DNA from: Peribacillus muralis
Lineage (GTDB): Bacteria > Bacillota > Bacilli > Bacillales > DSM-1321
Direction: 5' to 3'
Length of the DNA: 64,000 nt
Assembly (NCBI RefSeq): GCF_001645685.2
Contig: NZ_CP017080.1
Coordinates: 3,587,051 to 3,651,050 of the forward strand
Shown: in pieces, positions 26,250-35,124 of the stretch
Numbering within the stretch: position 1 is the stretch's first letter
Layout of the letters: each line of letters starts with the position of its first letter
Made by a program: the position numbers and the translations under genes
Notes under the pieces: model-generated
Seen by the model: the letters and a program-made list of their open reading frames with translations, nothing else
Databases searched by the model: none
Told to the model about the DNA's origin: nothing

Positions 26250-27259
26250 AGCCCTCCCTTACTGATCAATCCACCTGCGATGAGGCATAGGCTGAAGACG
26301 ACGGCGAAAACAAGCAAAACATATGTGAGGACGAAACTCCGTTTAAAACAAGACATCATGATCAGGACATTTTTCAAGTCCAGCATCGGCCCAAAGACAA
26401 GGAAGCCAAGAATGGACCCAGGCAGGAAACTATGGGAAAAGGAAGCGGCCACGAAGGCATCTGCCGATGAACAGAGCGAGAGGACAAAAGCAATCCCCAT
26501 CATCAGTGCCGTCCCTTTTATCGGGGCCTGTCCGATTTCGGCCAGGATGGTCCGATCCATGAGTACTTGAAAGATACTGGCAAACAAGGCTCCGATGATG
26601 AAGTATCTTCCGACCATAAAAAACTCCTGTGAAGTATGTTCGATGAAGCTTGTCCATTTGCTCGGCGGAAAATCGTGTACATGATGCTCATGAACCGCTT
26701 CCAGCTTTTCCTCCTTCACGACATCTTTCCTGCTGAAGATATAAATGAATAATCCGACGATAACGGCCGTCAGGACACAGAGTATGATTCTTCCGTATAA
26801 TATGGAGGGATTATTTTGGAACGCATAATAGGTCGAGCCGAAGACGATGACATTCAATATCGGGGCGGTTACAAGCAGGACAACGCCAGCGTGGACCGGA
26901 ACGCCCTTTTGAATTAATCTTCTTACGACCGGGATGATCGCACATTCGCACACCGGAATGATCAGTGCCGCCACTATCGCAGCGAAAATGGCCATGATGG
27001 CACTTTTAGGTATCATCCGCTGAATGATTTCTTCACTGATGAACAACTGGATGAAGGAGGAGGCGATGGCACCGAGGAATAGGAATGGAATCGATTCTAA
27101 AAACAATCCCAAAAATACGACAAGCACGGAATGAAGCAGCGGGTATCCAGAGAAATCGATTGCTTTTGGAATAAACACATCGCCTAGAAAAAAGAATGCC
27201 AGCATCAAAAACAAGAGAATCAATAACACCAAATTGCCCGTGTATCGTTTCAAAAGCAT
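26246..27259 (-). CDS. ycgR: Permease, DUF318/YraQ-like (YcgR)
   Basis: About 337 residues, with eight or so membrane helices and a cytoplasmic loop rich in His (HEHHVHDFPPSKW, about 190-202). The family motif PVCECAIIPVVRRLIQKGVP (about 103-122) with paired Cys is intact, and a second copy-like motif SLCSSADAFVAASF lies in the C-terminal half. The ATG at 27259 follows GAGGTG; an upstream ATG at 27280 falls inside the Zur box. It is the first gene of ycgRQ. The transported substrate is unknown; zinc or a metallophore is a reasonable guess only because of the operator. Confidence 0.85.
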   Translation of the reverse strand: MLLKRYTGNLVLLILLFLMLAFFFLGDVFIPKAIDFSGYPLLHSVLVVFLGLFLESIPFLFLGAIASSFIQLFISEEIIQRMIPKSAIMAIFAAIVAALIIPVCECAIIPVVRRLIQKGVPVHAGVVLLVTAPILNVIVFGSTYYAFQNNPSILYGRIILCVLTAVIVGLFIYIFSRKDVVKEEKLEAVHEHHVHDFPPSKWTSFIEHTSQEFFMVGRYFIIGALFASIFQVLMDRTILAEIGQAPIKGTALMMGIAFVLSLCSSADAFVAASFSHSFLPGSILGFLVFGPMLDLKNVLIMMSCFKRSFVLTYVLLVFAVVFSLCLIAGGLISKGGL

Positions 27260-27273
27260 GTTCAGCACCTCGC

Positions 27274-27294
27274 AAATCATAATTATTACGATTT
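27274..27294 (-). promoter_or_regulatory. Zur box upstream of ycgR
   Basis: AAATCATAAT-T-ATTACGATTT matches the B. subtilis Zur consensus (AAATCGTAAT-N-ATTACGATTT) at 20 of 21 positions. It ends 15 bases upstream of the ycgR start codon, so a bound repressor would block transcription. Confidence 0.9.
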
Positions 27295-27560
27295 AATCGC
27301 ATTTGATTTGGTCTAGTATATGCCTTTATTGGGACTGGCATGACAAAAAACGAAATGGCCTTAACAGATTCGGCAACGAACCCAACGGCTTGTTCCCTCC
27401 TCCCTATGCTGCCAAACGCAGCGATACCATTGAATGGACGGTTTGGAAGTGAATCGGCAGCCTTTGTTTCAACGGAATTTTTAGAGCCTCCAGCATGCAT
27501 TCTGTCGCAGGTAGTGAAACAAAACATGATTTTTATGATACACTCTATATAATCAAGCGT

Positions 27561-27674
27561 TCATTTTTTTCCCTCAAATGCTCCCTTCACAATCATAAGC
27601 TTAAGATATTTGCATAGGAATGAAAGGGTATTCAAACCATCTCGAGGCAGATCCTGCTTCACACCTTTAGACAT
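27561..27674 (-). CDS. Possible small protein (37 aa)
   Basis: An ATG at 27674 lies five bases after GGAGGAG, a near-ideal ribosome site, and opens a 37-codon frame: MSKGVKQDLPRDGLNTLSFL and then a short basic and hydrophobic tail ending in GAFEGKK. No homologue is recalled. The rest of the 590-base stretch 27295-27883 holds no credible gene: longer open frames there show no family features or ribosome sites. It could also be a remnant of a lost gene. Confidence 0.4.
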   Translation of the reverse strand: MSKGVKQDLPRDGLNTLSFLCKYLKLMIVKGAFEGKK

Positions 27675-27883
27675 GATGACTCCTCCATGACCAGAAATTC
27701 ACATCAAGCTCGGTGTACTGCATTTCATTATAAGTTCCTTAACGTGTGTCTTCGTTCAGTCAAGTATCCGCTACCGTTATCGTGAATGGATCCGCCCAAC
27801 CCTTTTTCTATAGCCTCACATCATCTATATCAAAAAGTCGGTGACGCTTATCCTCTCGAGGAGTGTCACAATAGGGGGTTCTC

Positions 27884-28387
27884 ATGAATTTTATCGAGTA
27901 TGATCTGTTATTCGAATCAAGAAATCAGTTAATCGGGGAAATATCGGACTTGAATGAAACAGAGTTGGACCACCGTCCGTCACCCGGCGTATGGAGCATC
28001 GCGCAAATTTGCCATCACCTGTACCTGACGGAGCAGGTATTCACTGATGTGATAGCCAATGGCATCCGTGAAAGGGATTTCACCACTATCATTCAAAAAA
28101 ATATTTACTTGGTTTCCGATCGAACGAAAAAATTCGCTTCCCCTGCTAACTTATCACCCTCCGCCAATCCGTTTCAGTTAGCAAGCATCATGGATTTACT
28201 CGCTGAATCCAGGGATCGGTTATTTCAAGTTCTTTATGAAATGGATGCAAATACGAGGTTAAATAAAAAGAAAGCGAAACATCCCATGTTCGGGGACCTC
28301 TCCTTGGATCAATGGATCGAGTTGTTATCCCTACATGAACAGAGACATACGAAACAGATACAAGAAATAAAGCTCTCACTCCTTTAA
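27884..28387 (+). CDS. DinB/YfiT family putative metal-dependent hydrolase
   Basis: 167 residues, four-helix bundle. The metal His residues typical of the superfamily are in ICHHLYLTEQ (about 44-53) and LSLHEQRHTKQI (about 151-162). ETELDHRPSPGVWSIAQ is the conserved N-terminal loop. Members include thiol transferases that use bacillithiol and damage-inducible proteins; the specific role is unknown. The ATG follows GGGGG at five bases. It is a single gene with its own terminator. Confidence 0.87.
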   Translation: MNFIEYDLLFESRNQLIGEISDLNETELDHRPSPGVWSIAQICHHLYLTEQVFTDVIANGIRERDFTTIIQKNIYLVSDRTKKFASPANLSPSANPFQLASIMDLLAESRDRLFQVLYEMDANTRLNKKKAKHPMFGDLSLDQWIELLSLHEQRHTKQIQEIKLSLL

Positions 28388-28406
28388 GGATGCTTCCCAT
28401 AAGAAG

Positions 28407-28443
28407 CCAGGCCCCCAGCTCTAATGAGGACCTGGTTTTTTTT
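28407..28443 (+). terminator. Terminator of the dinB-like gene
   Basis: CCAGG-C-CC, loop, GG-A-CCTGG, then TTTTTTTT, about 20 bases after the stop. Confidence 0.85.
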
Positions 28444-28507
28444 CATGCTTGGACTTATTCCGCCTTCCACCATTGAAGGGGTTCATCCCCTCCTGTTGAA
28501 ATAAATT

Positions 28508-28554
28508 TTGACTTACGGGCAAAAATGAGGTACATTACCTAATGGGCGAACAAT
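28508..28554 (+). promoter_or_regulatory. guaC promoter with possible PurR half-box
   Basis: TTGACT (28508-28513), 17 bases, TACATT (28531-28536). Ten bases on, GCGAACAAT (28546-28554) resembles the core of a PurBox (CCGAACWWT). Only one half-site is clear, so PurR control is uncertain. Confidence 0.55.
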
Positions 28555-28599
28555 TTAAAGAACACACATTAAAAATATTCGTATATAGAGGTGCATACC

Positions 28600-29583
28600 A
28601 TGGAAAACGTATTTGATTATGAAGATATTCAATTAATTCCTGCAAAATGTGTAGTAAATAGCCGTTCTGAGTGCGATACATCCGTTACGTTGGGCAAACA
28701 TACATTCAAGCTACCTGTCGTTCCTGCCAATATGCAAACGATCATTGATGAAAAGATTGCCACGTACCTGGCTGAAAACGGTTACTTTTATGTGATGCAT
28801 CGCTTTGAACCTGAAAAACGAGTAACATTCATTCAAGATATGCATGCACGCGAATTAATCGCATCCATCAGCGTCGGTGTCAAGGAAGAAGAATATGGAT
28901 TCATCGAACAATTGGCTGCAGACAACATCGTACCCGAATTCATTACGATCGATATTGCACACGGACATTCCAATGCCGTGATCAAAATGATTCAGCATAT
29001 AAAAAAACACATACCTGAAAGCTTTGTCATTGCAGGGAATGTAGGAACTCCTGAAGCCGTAAGGGAGCTGGAACATGCAGGTGCCGATGCGACAAAGGTG
29101 GGCATTGGTCCAGGGAAAGTATGCATCACGAAAATCAAAACCGGATTCGGAACGGGCGGCTGGCAATTGGCTGCACTTCGCTGGTGTGCAAAAGCGGCAA
29201 GCAAGCCGATCATCGCCGACGGCGGCATCCGCACGAACGGAGATATAGCCAAATCAGTTAGATTCGGAGCTTCCATGGTCATGATTGGTTCATTATTCGC
29301 TGGACATGAAGAGTCTCCCGGGGAAACGTTCGAGAAAGATGGAAAGGCTTTTAAGGAATACTTTGGTTCTGCTTCCGAATTTCAAAAAGGCGAAAAGAAA
29401 AACGTTGAAGGCAAAAAGATGTTTGTCGAGCACAAAGGATCTTTGGAAGATACATTGAAAGAAATGGAGCAAGATCTTCAATCTTCCATTTCTTATGCTG
29501 GAGGAAACAAGCTGGAAGCAATACGCAATGTTGATTATGTAGTCGTCAAGAATTCGATCTTTAATGGCGACAAAGTATATTAA
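28600..29583 (+). CDS. guaC: GMP reductase
   Basis: 327 residues, IMPDH/GMPR TIM barrel. The K+/substrate loop with catalytic Cys is [20 protein letters not shown] (about residues 168-187), preceded by [10 protein letters not shown] and followed by [11 protein letters not shown] and [15 protein letters not shown]. There is no CBS domain, and the C-terminus ([20 protein letters not shown]) is that of GMPR type 2. It reduces GMP to IMP with NADPH for purine salvage. The ATG at 28600 follows AGAGGTG at six bases, rather than the GTG or ATG just upstream. Confidence 0.95.
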   Translation: MENVFDYEDIQLIPAKCVVNSRSECDTSVTLGKHTFKLPVVPANMQTIIDEKIATYLAENGYFYVMHRFEPEKRVTFIQDMHARELIASISVGVKEEEYGFIEQLAADNIVPEFITIDIAHGHSNAVIKMIQHIKKHIPESFVIAGNVGTPEAVRELEHAGADATKVGIGPGKVCITKIKTGFGTGGWQLAALRWCAKAASKPIIADGGIRTNGDIAKSVRFGASMVMIGSLFAGHEESPGETFEKDGKAFKEYFGSASEFQKGEKKNVEGKKMFVEHKGSLEDTLKEMEQDLQSSISYAGGNKLEAIRNVDYVVVKNSIFNGDKVY

Positions 29584-29593
29584 GGCTAGGATA

Positions 29594-29634
29594 AAAAAGC
29601 ACGGTCTAATCCATGTGATCAGACCGTGCTTTTA
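29594..29634 (+). terminator. Terminator between guaC and the yjdM-like gene
   Basis: AAAAGCACGGTCT and AGACCGTGCTTTT form a long stem with T/A flanks on both sides, so it can serve both convergent genes. Confidence 0.9.
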
Positions 29635-29643
29635 CTTTCATAA

Positions 29644-29982
29644 TCATATCTTTTTAACAAACTGGGATTTCAGCTTCATCGCGCCAAAGCCATCGATCTT
29701 GCAATCAATATCATGATCTCCTTCGACCAATCGGATGCTTTTGACTTTCGTGCCCATTTTCAAGACGGATGAGCTTCCCTTCACTTTAAGATCTTTGATG
29801 ACGGTAACGGTATCCCCATCATTCAGGGCATTCCCATTTGCGTCCTTGATCATCCTTTGGTCACCAATATCGGTTTCCGCTTCTGCCGTCCACTCATGCG
29901 CGCACTCCGGACAAATGAAAAGACTTCCATCTTCATATGTATATTCTGAATTGCATGTAGGGCAATTAGGGAAATCAGCCAT
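29644..29982 (-). CDS. yjdM: Zinc-ribbon protein of the YjdM/PhnA family
   Basis: 112 residues. A zinc ribbon at the N-terminus (NCPTCNSEY ... [10 protein letters not shown]) is followed by the PhnA-type beta domain with [20 protein letters not shown] and a basic C-terminus. The family was once linked to alkylphosphonate use in E. coli but that role is doubtful, and the phn genes here are 7 kb away. Function unknown. The ATG follows GGAGG. Confidence 0.9.
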   Translation of the reverse strand: MADFPNCPTCNSEYTYEDGSLFICPECAHEWTAEAETDIGDQRMIKDANGNALNDGDTVTVIKDLKVKGSSSVLKMGTKVKSIRLVEGDHDIDCKIDGFGAMKLKSQFVKKI

Positions 29983-30171
29983 AAATTCACTTCCTCCAAT
30001 TCTTTAGTGTCCATTCTAATCTATTAATGGTATACACACAACCGCTAATTGCTCCTGATGCGTTGCTGTAGGATGAAGAAGCTTCCTGGCTCCCCTTACC
30101 TTCCTCCCCTAGAACCTTTAAAGGTTTTCCTATATAATTCTAAGGAAAAGCTGAAAAGTGTGGTGTATCCC

Positions 30172-30861
30172 TTGTTCAAACTGTTATTAATAGAAGATGA
30201 TACGACATTATTCAATGAAATGAAAGATAGATTGACGCAATGGTCTTATGATATTCATGGAATCAGTGATTTTAATAAAGTCTTCTTCGAATTTACGGAC
30301 ATTAAGCCTGATTTGGTCATCATTGATATCCAGCTGCCGAAGTTTGATGGATTCCATTGGTGCAGGCTGATCCGGGCCCACTCCAATGTCCCCATCATCT
30401 TTTTATCGTCACGCGATCACCCTACCGATATGGTGATGTCGATGCAGCTTGGGGCAGATGACTTCATCCAGAAGCCCTTTCATTTCGATGTACTTATTGC
30501 CAAGATACAGGCCACCCTTCGCCGCGTTTATAATTACAATACCGAAAAAATCGAATGGAAAACCTGGTGCGGTGCAACGGTCGATTATGAAAAGAATACC
30601 GTTTCCGCCGCGACTGGAGCGATTGAATTGACAAAAAACGAAATTTTCATCTTAAAAAAGCTCATTGAACAAAAAAACAAGATCGTCAGCCGTGAAGAAT
30701 TGATCAACAGCTTATGGGATGACAAGCGGTTCATAAGTGATAACACCCTTACCGTTAATGTGAACCGTTTACGCAAAAGGTTGGATGAAATCGGGTTAGG
30801 GTCATATATCGAAACGAAGGTCGGACAGGGCTATATGGCCGTTGAAGAGGTAAATGCATGA
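30172..30861 (+). CDS. Response regulator, OmpR family (BceR-like)
   Basis: About 229 residues. The receiver domain has LLLIEDDTTL, the phosphoacceptor Asp in VIIDIQLPKFDG (about residue 51), Ser in FLSSRD and Lys in FIQKPFH. The C-terminal winged helix (about 135-225) ends with DNTLTVNVNRLRKRLDEIG and VGQGYM. The TTG at 30172, six bases after GGTG, gives the normal Bce-type length; the codons upstream have no homology and cross a TATAAT at 30133. It is followed directly by its kinase, with a four-base overlap. Confidence 0.9.
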   Translation: MFKLLLIEDDTTLFNEMKDRLTQWSYDIHGISDFNKVFFEFTDIKPDLVIIDIQLPKFDGFHWCRLIRAHSNVPIIFLSSRDHPTDMVMSMQLGADDFIQKPFHFDVLIAKIQATLRRVYNYNTEKIEWKTWCGATVDYEKNTVSAATGAIELTKNEIFILKKLIEQKNKIVSREELINSLWDDKRFISDNTLTVNVNRLRKRLDEIGLGSYIETKVGQGYMAVEEVNA

Positions 30862-31862
30862 TCAGAAAATACATGGCGGAAAGGCTCAGCTGGATCACAT
30901 TCTTCATATTCCTTCATCTGTTCATCATCTTGGTCGCCTATCTTGATTCAGCCATTCCCGTACAGCCCATCATGTACATTGTCTTTTTATCCTTGATCTT
31001 GTTTTGTATCTTTTTGATTTTCCGTTATAAAAAAGAAACGAATTTTTATAAACGGTTAGAAGCACGGGAAGACAATCTCGACTTATCGAACATGGCTGAA
31101 CCCGACAGTCCTTTCGAAAGAATCATCGAAAGCAGTATCAACAATCAAACCGAATTATTGAAGCGAACCGCCGAAAGGAGCCAAATGACCTTAGAGCAGG
31201 AGAAGGATGAATTATTATCTTGGATACATGAAGTGAAGACCCCTTTAACGGCGATGCATTTAATGATCGATCGCCTGGATGATGGCATGCTGAAATCTCA
31301 TTTGACTTATGAGTGGTTAAGGATTCACCTGCTTCTCGATCAGCAGCTCCATCAAAGGCGCATGCCTTTCATCGAAAATGATTTGTATATGGAGAATATG
31401 AACTTGGAAACCATCATTTTCGATGAGATTAAAACCGTGCAAACATGGTGCATCCAAAAAGGGATAGGCTTTGACATCCAATTGGACGTAACCGAGGTGC
31501 TTAGTGATGCCAAATGGCTCGCTTTCATCATCAGGCAGCTATTGACGAACTCGATTAAATACAGTGAAAACACCGATATTTCGATAAAAAGCCATATCCA
31601 CGAGGAACAAACGATCCTCGAAGTGGCAGATTGCGGACGAGGCATCGATTCGAAGGATGTATCACGCATTTTTGATAAAGGATTTACATCCACTTCAAAT
31701 CATCGCGACAGTGCCGCAACAGGCATGGGGTTATATTTAGCCAAGAGAGCTGCCGATTCCCTATTCATCTCGATTGATGTCCAATCAGAGCTTGGAGCAG
31801 GAACGACCTTGACCTTACGCTTCCCAAAGCGGAATGACTTCGTGAATATAACAAGCATGTGA
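30858..31862 (+). CDS. Intramembrane-sensing histidine kinase (BceS-like)
   Basis: 334 residues. Two membrane helices at the N-terminus (about 12-30 and 37-57) are joined by only a few residues, so there is no extracellular sensor. The H-box is SWIHEVKTPLTAMHL (His about 118), and the N box is QLLTNSIKYSE, with G boxes DCGRGI and GMGLYLAKRA. Kinases of this kind detect antibiotic flux through the partner ABC transporter rather than ligand directly. The gene overlaps the regulator by four bases and ends inside the inverted repeat before the transporter genes. Confidence 0.92.
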   Translation: MIRKYMAERLSWITFFIFLHLFIILVAYLDSAIPVQPIMYIVFLSLILFCIFLIFRYKKETNFYKRLEAREDNLDLSNMAEPDSPFERIIESSINNQTELLKRTAERSQMTLEQEKDELLSWIHEVKTPLTAMHLMIDRLDDGMLKSHLTYEWLRIHLLLDQQLHQRRMPFIENDLYMENMNLETIIFDEIKTVQTWCIQKGIGFDIQLDVTEVLSDAKWLAFIIRQLLTNSIKYSENTDISIKSHIHEEQTILEVADCGRGIDSKDVSRIFDKGFTSTSNHRDSAATGMGLYLAKRAADSLFISIDVQSELGAGTTLTLRFPKRNDFVNITSM

Positions 31863-31932
31863 CAAAAGTGTCACATGCTTTTATTCTTTGTTCGGCCAAT
31901 CGCAGGAAAAAACCTACATGGCCTTCTATAAT
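31853..31932 (+). promoter_or_regulatory. Inverted repeat and promoter ahead of the Bce-type transporter genes
   Basis: AAGCATGTGACA-AAAG-TGTCACATGCTT (31853-31880) is a perfect 12-base inverted repeat. Its core TGACA-AAAG-TGTCA (31860-31873) fits the BceR-type site (TnACA-N4-TGTnA), and it is followed by TTTTATTCTTTG so could also end the kinase messenger. The -10 of the transporter promoter is TATAAT at 31927-31932, with no recognisable -35, as expected for an activated promoter. Confidence 0.75.
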
Positions 31933-31961
31933 GAGGATATAGAAAAAAGGAGTGTATCGAT

Positions 31962-32723
31962 ATGAATATATTAGAAGCGAAAAAAATCCATAAAAGCTAC
32001 GGTAATAAGTTCAATAAACAAGAAGTACTGAAGGGGCTTGATATATGCATCAAGGAAGGTGAATTCGTCAGTATCATGGGGGCCTCCGGTTCAGGAAAAA
32101 CGACGTTGTTGAATGTCCTTTCCTCCATCGACAAAATTAGCAGCGGCACCATTACAATCGATGGACAAGAGATTTCGGGGATGAAAGAAAAAATGCTCGC
32201 CGAATTCAGGAAAAACCACCTTGGCTTCATCTTCCAGGAATATAATTTATTGGACACACTGACCGTCAAAGAAAATATTCTCTTGCCTTTATCGATTACA
32301 AAAACACCCAATCGCGACGCGTTTCAAAAGTTTGATGAAGTGGCAAAGGAGCTTGGCATCCATGAAGTGAAGGATAAGTATCCAAATGAAATTTCCGGTG
32401 GGCAAAAACAGCGTACCTCCGCGGCGCGGGCTTTCATCCATGAGCCGAGCATCATTTTTGCTGATGAGCCGACTGGGGCGCTTGATTCCAAATCCGCTTC
32501 CGATTTACTGAACAAACTGAGCGATATGAACAAAAAACACAAAGCGACGATCATTATGGTGACCCATGATCCCGTGGCAGCCAGTTATTGCAGCAGAGTC
32601 ATTTTCATTAAAGATGGACAAATTTATACTCAACTGAATAAAGGGGAAGAAACCAGGCAAACCTTTTTCAAGGACATCATGAAAACACAAGGTGTACTGG
32701 GCGGTGTGCAAAATGAGCATTAA
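31962..32723 (+). CDS. ABC transporter ATP-binding protein (BceA-like)
   Basis: 253 residues. Walker A is GASGSGKTT (about 40-48), signature [14 protein letters not shown] (about 144-157), Walker [13 protein letters not shown] and the His loop VTHDP. It belongs to the MacB/LolD-like subgroup paired with FtsX permeases. In Bce systems the ATPase drives removal of peptide antibiotics such as bacitracin or nisin from their lipid targets and sets the flux signal for the kinase. The ATG follows AAAGGAGTG. Its stop overlaps the start of the permease gene by 11 bases. Confidence 0.94.
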   Translation: MNILEAKKIHKSYGNKFNKQEVLKGLDICIKEGEFVSIMGASGSGKTTLLNVLSSIDKISSGTITIDGQEISGMKEKMLAEFRKNHLGFIFQEYNLLDTLTVKENILLPLSITKTPNRDAFQKFDEVAKELGIHEVKDKYPNEISGGQKQRTSAARAFIHEPSIIFADEPTGALDSKSASDLLNKLSDMNKKHKATIIMVTHDPVAASYCSRVIFIKDGQIYTQLNKGEETRQTFFKDIMKTQGVLGGVQNEH

Positions 32724-34659
32724 TCAACTCATCCTTCGGAACCTGAAGAAGAACCTGAAAAACTATTACCTCTATGTATTTGCATTGGTCTTCAGCGCCT
32801 CGCTTTATTTCGCTTTTGTCACCTTGCAATATGACCCAGCGATGGATAAAGCGGAAGGTTCGATAAAAGGCGGCGCTTCCATCAAGGCTGCATCGATCTT
32901 GCTTGTTGCGATCGTTTCCATATTCCTCTTATATGCCAATAGCATTTTCATCAAACGGCGCAGCAAGGAAATTGGCTTATTCCAATTGATAGGCATGACA
33001 AAAAACAGGATCTTCCGTATCCTGAGCGCAGAAAACTTCATCTTGTATTTTTGCTCGGTATTCATGGGCATCTTCATCGGGTTTGCCGTTTCCAAATTGA
33101 TCATCATGATCTTATTTAAGATCACTGGCGTCCAGGCGATCGCGACTCTGCAATTTTCCATTTTGCCGCTTGTCCAAACCGTAATCGTTTTTAGTGTCAT
33201 CTATCTTTTCATCATGTTGATGAATTATATCTTCATTAAACGGCAGACCATATTATCCCTATTCAGGGTCACTTCCTTGACCGAAGGAAAAGTGAAAAAG
33301 GTTTCAATGCTCGAAATGATCATCGGCGCATTCGGGATCATCCTGATCATTAGCGGCTATGTCGTTTCCTCCAAATTATTCGATGGAGCGTTCATGGAAA
33401 TGACCGAGCTTTTAATGGCGATGATCTATATTTTGGCATCCGTCATCATCGGGACCTATCTATTTTATAAAGGGTCAGTAAGCTTCATTTTTAATATCGT
33501 TCGTAAAAAGAAAAATGGATACTTGAATATCAATGAAGTTTTGTCCCTTTCATCGATCATGTTCCGGATGAAATCGAATGCGGTTTTGCTGACGATCATC
33601 ACGACCGTTTCCGCCCTGGCGATTGGATTATTATCCTTAAGCTATATCGCCTACTACTCAGCTGAAAAAATGGCGGTGACTTCCATCCCTAACGATTTTG
33701 CCTTGACCGATAAGAAAGATGCCGAGGCATTCAAACAAGCTTTGTCCGCAAGTAACATTGCCTATGCCGAAGAAAAGATTGAAGTCCTCCAAATCAAGGT
33801 CAACGCAAAGAATATATTGGAGAAAAACCTCGAAGCGGTGAATTTTGATCCGAACAATATGGTTCTTTCCGTCATCAGTGAGAACTCCGTTAAAGGAATC
33901 AACCTCGCTGAGGATGAAACGCTGTTTAGCGGCTATAGCAGCATGCTCGAGAAAGTCATGCCCTTGAAGAATTCCGGAGTGGTTGAATGGAAGGGCAAAC
34001 ATGAAGTGATTCCCCAAACCTACATGGGCCTGAACGATAAGAGCATCCTGCCCTATTATTTCACGAATGGCGGAATGCCCGTCGGGATTGTGGATGATAC
34101 AATATTCACGCGTTTGAAAAAGGATATCGACCCGGAAATCCAGAAAGTCTTCTCCGTTAATTTCGGGATTGATATCAAGGATGACGCAAAGATTCCAGCG
34201 GCGAATGACACCTTCAAAAAAATGAAGTTTAACGAGGAACAGATACAAGAATCACAGCTTGAAAGTTTCGATCAACAGAAAAAGAATATGGGCCTCATCA
34301 TGTTCATCGTCGGCTTTTTGGGACTGACCTTCTTGATCACATCCGGCTGCATCCTCTATTTCAAGCAAATGGATGAAAGTGAAAATGAGAAATCGAATTA
34401 TACGATTTTACGAAAACTCGGATTCACCCAAGCCGATTTACTAAAAGGGATCCAAGCGAAGCAGGTTTTCAATTTTGGCATTCCTTTAGTCGTCGGGCTG
34501 CTTCATAGTTATTTTGCAGTCCAATCAGGATGGTTCCTATTCGGAACCGAGGTTTGGACACCGATGATCATCGTCATGGTATTATACACCGCCTTGTATT
34601 CGATCTTTGGGATCCTTTCCGTCCTGCATTATAAAAAGGTCATTAAAGATTCGCTATAA
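32713..34659 (+). CDS. ABC transporter permease (BceB-like, FtsX fold)
   Basis: About 648 residues. Ten membrane helices fit the BceB layout: one near the N-terminus, groups at about 55-75, 100-170, 195-260 and 285-320, a large extracytoplasmic domain of about 210 residues (about 325-535), then three C-terminal helices. The start is the ATG at 32713, inside the end of the ATPase gene (ATGAGCATTAA overlap); the seven residues upstream are out of family. The external domain is thought to contact the antibiotic and the kinase. Which antibiotic cannot be read from sequence. Confidence 0.92.
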   Translation: MSINQLILRNLKKNLKNYYLYVFALVFSASLYFAFVTLQYDPAMDKAEGSIKGGASIKAASILLVAIVSIFLLYANSIFIKRRSKEIGLFQLIGMTKNRIFRILSAENFILYFCSVFMGIFIGFAVSKLIIMILFKITGVQAIATLQFSILPLVQTVIVFSVIYLFIMLMNYIFIKRQTILSLFRVTSLTEGKVKKVSMLEMIIGAFGIILIISGYVVSSKLFDGAFMEMTELLMAMIYILASVIIGTYLFYKGSVSFIFNIVRKKKNGYLNINEVLSLSSIMFRMKSNAVLLTIITTVSALAIGLLSLSYIAYYSAEKMAVTSIPNDFALTDKKDAEAFKQALSASNIAYAEEKIEVLQIKVNAKNILEKNLEAVNFDPNNMVLSVISENSVKGINLAEDETLFSGYSSMLEKVMPLKNSGVVEWKGKHEVIPQTYMGLNDKSILPYYFTNGGMPVGIVDDTIFTRLKKDIDPEIQKVFSVNFGIDIKDDAKIPAANDTFKKMKFNEEQIQESQLESFDQQKKNMGLIMFIVGFLGLTFLITSGCILYFKQMDESENEKSNYTILRKLGFTQADLLKGIQAKQVFNFGIPLVVGLLHSYFAVQSGWFLFGTEVWTPMIIVMVLYTALYSIFGILSVLHYKKVIKDSL

Positions 34660-34680
34660 CACTAATATTAAGAGACAGAT

Positions 34681-34856
34681 ACTCGCGAGTTTAGCCACTT
34701 TACTCGCGAGTTTCGTGCGTTTATCCGTGAATATAGCCTTTACATCGAATGCGAAACGGGTTCTCATAAAAATTTCACCATTTCGGAGCGTTACTCGCCA
34801 ATTCAGCCACTTTACTCGCCAATTACGTGCTTTTACTCGCGAATTTAGGCTTTGCA
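34681..34856. repeat. Tandem array, 21 bp half-units, 42 bp higher-order period
   Basis: ACTCGCGAG or ACTCGCCAA half-units start at 34681, 34702, (34723 degenerate), 34793, 34814 and 34835, that is, in steps of 21. Half-units alternate between a GCCAC-TTT and a CGTGC-TTT ending, giving a 42-base period. The middle part (about 34740-34790) is degenerate. It begins about 20 bases after the permease stop codon. Confidence 0.88.
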
Positions 34857-34862
34857 TCTGTA

Positions 34863-34990
34863 GAATGGAACGGAAGGTGCGACACTCCTGCAGGAAATGC
34901 GGTCTAGGGGAGACCTCATAGGCGCATGCGCCGAGAGGGCTCCCCGACCGCCCGCGGAAAGGGAGCGCCTGCAGTGAAATGAAACGATAG
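34863..34990. repeat. Dispersed palindromic element, copy A
   Basis: A GC-rich element of about 125 bases with internal dyads (GGCGCATGCGCC near 34921) and ends GAATGGAACGG and GTGAAATGAAACG. The right part (GGGAGCGCCTGCAGTG) is shared with copy B at 61315-61428. It resembles a dispersed intergenic repeat I recall from several Bacillus genomes. Confidence 0.75.
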
Positions 34991-35032
34991 GTGTACAGTT
35001 TCTCCAACACTATCGGGAATAATGCAGCGCTT

Positions 35033-35083
35033 AAATAAAAAAAGCCCTACCAGATAAACTTTTTAAAGTGTTTATCCGATAGA
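35033..35083 (-). terminator. Terminator of the ycgT gene
   Basis: On the minus strand CTATC-G-GATAAAC, loop, GTTTATC-T-GGTAG, then GGC and TTTTTTT, about 40 bases after the stop. Confidence 0.7.
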
Positions 35084-35124
35084 GTGAACGGTAATGTATC
35101 GCCAAGCTTTTCCTGCTATCCCTT

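Noticed and set aside
27033..27552. Open frames of 70 and 164 codons at the 5' side of ycgR
   Set aside because: They overlap the ycgR start and the Zur box or lack a ribosome site, and show no recognisable family.
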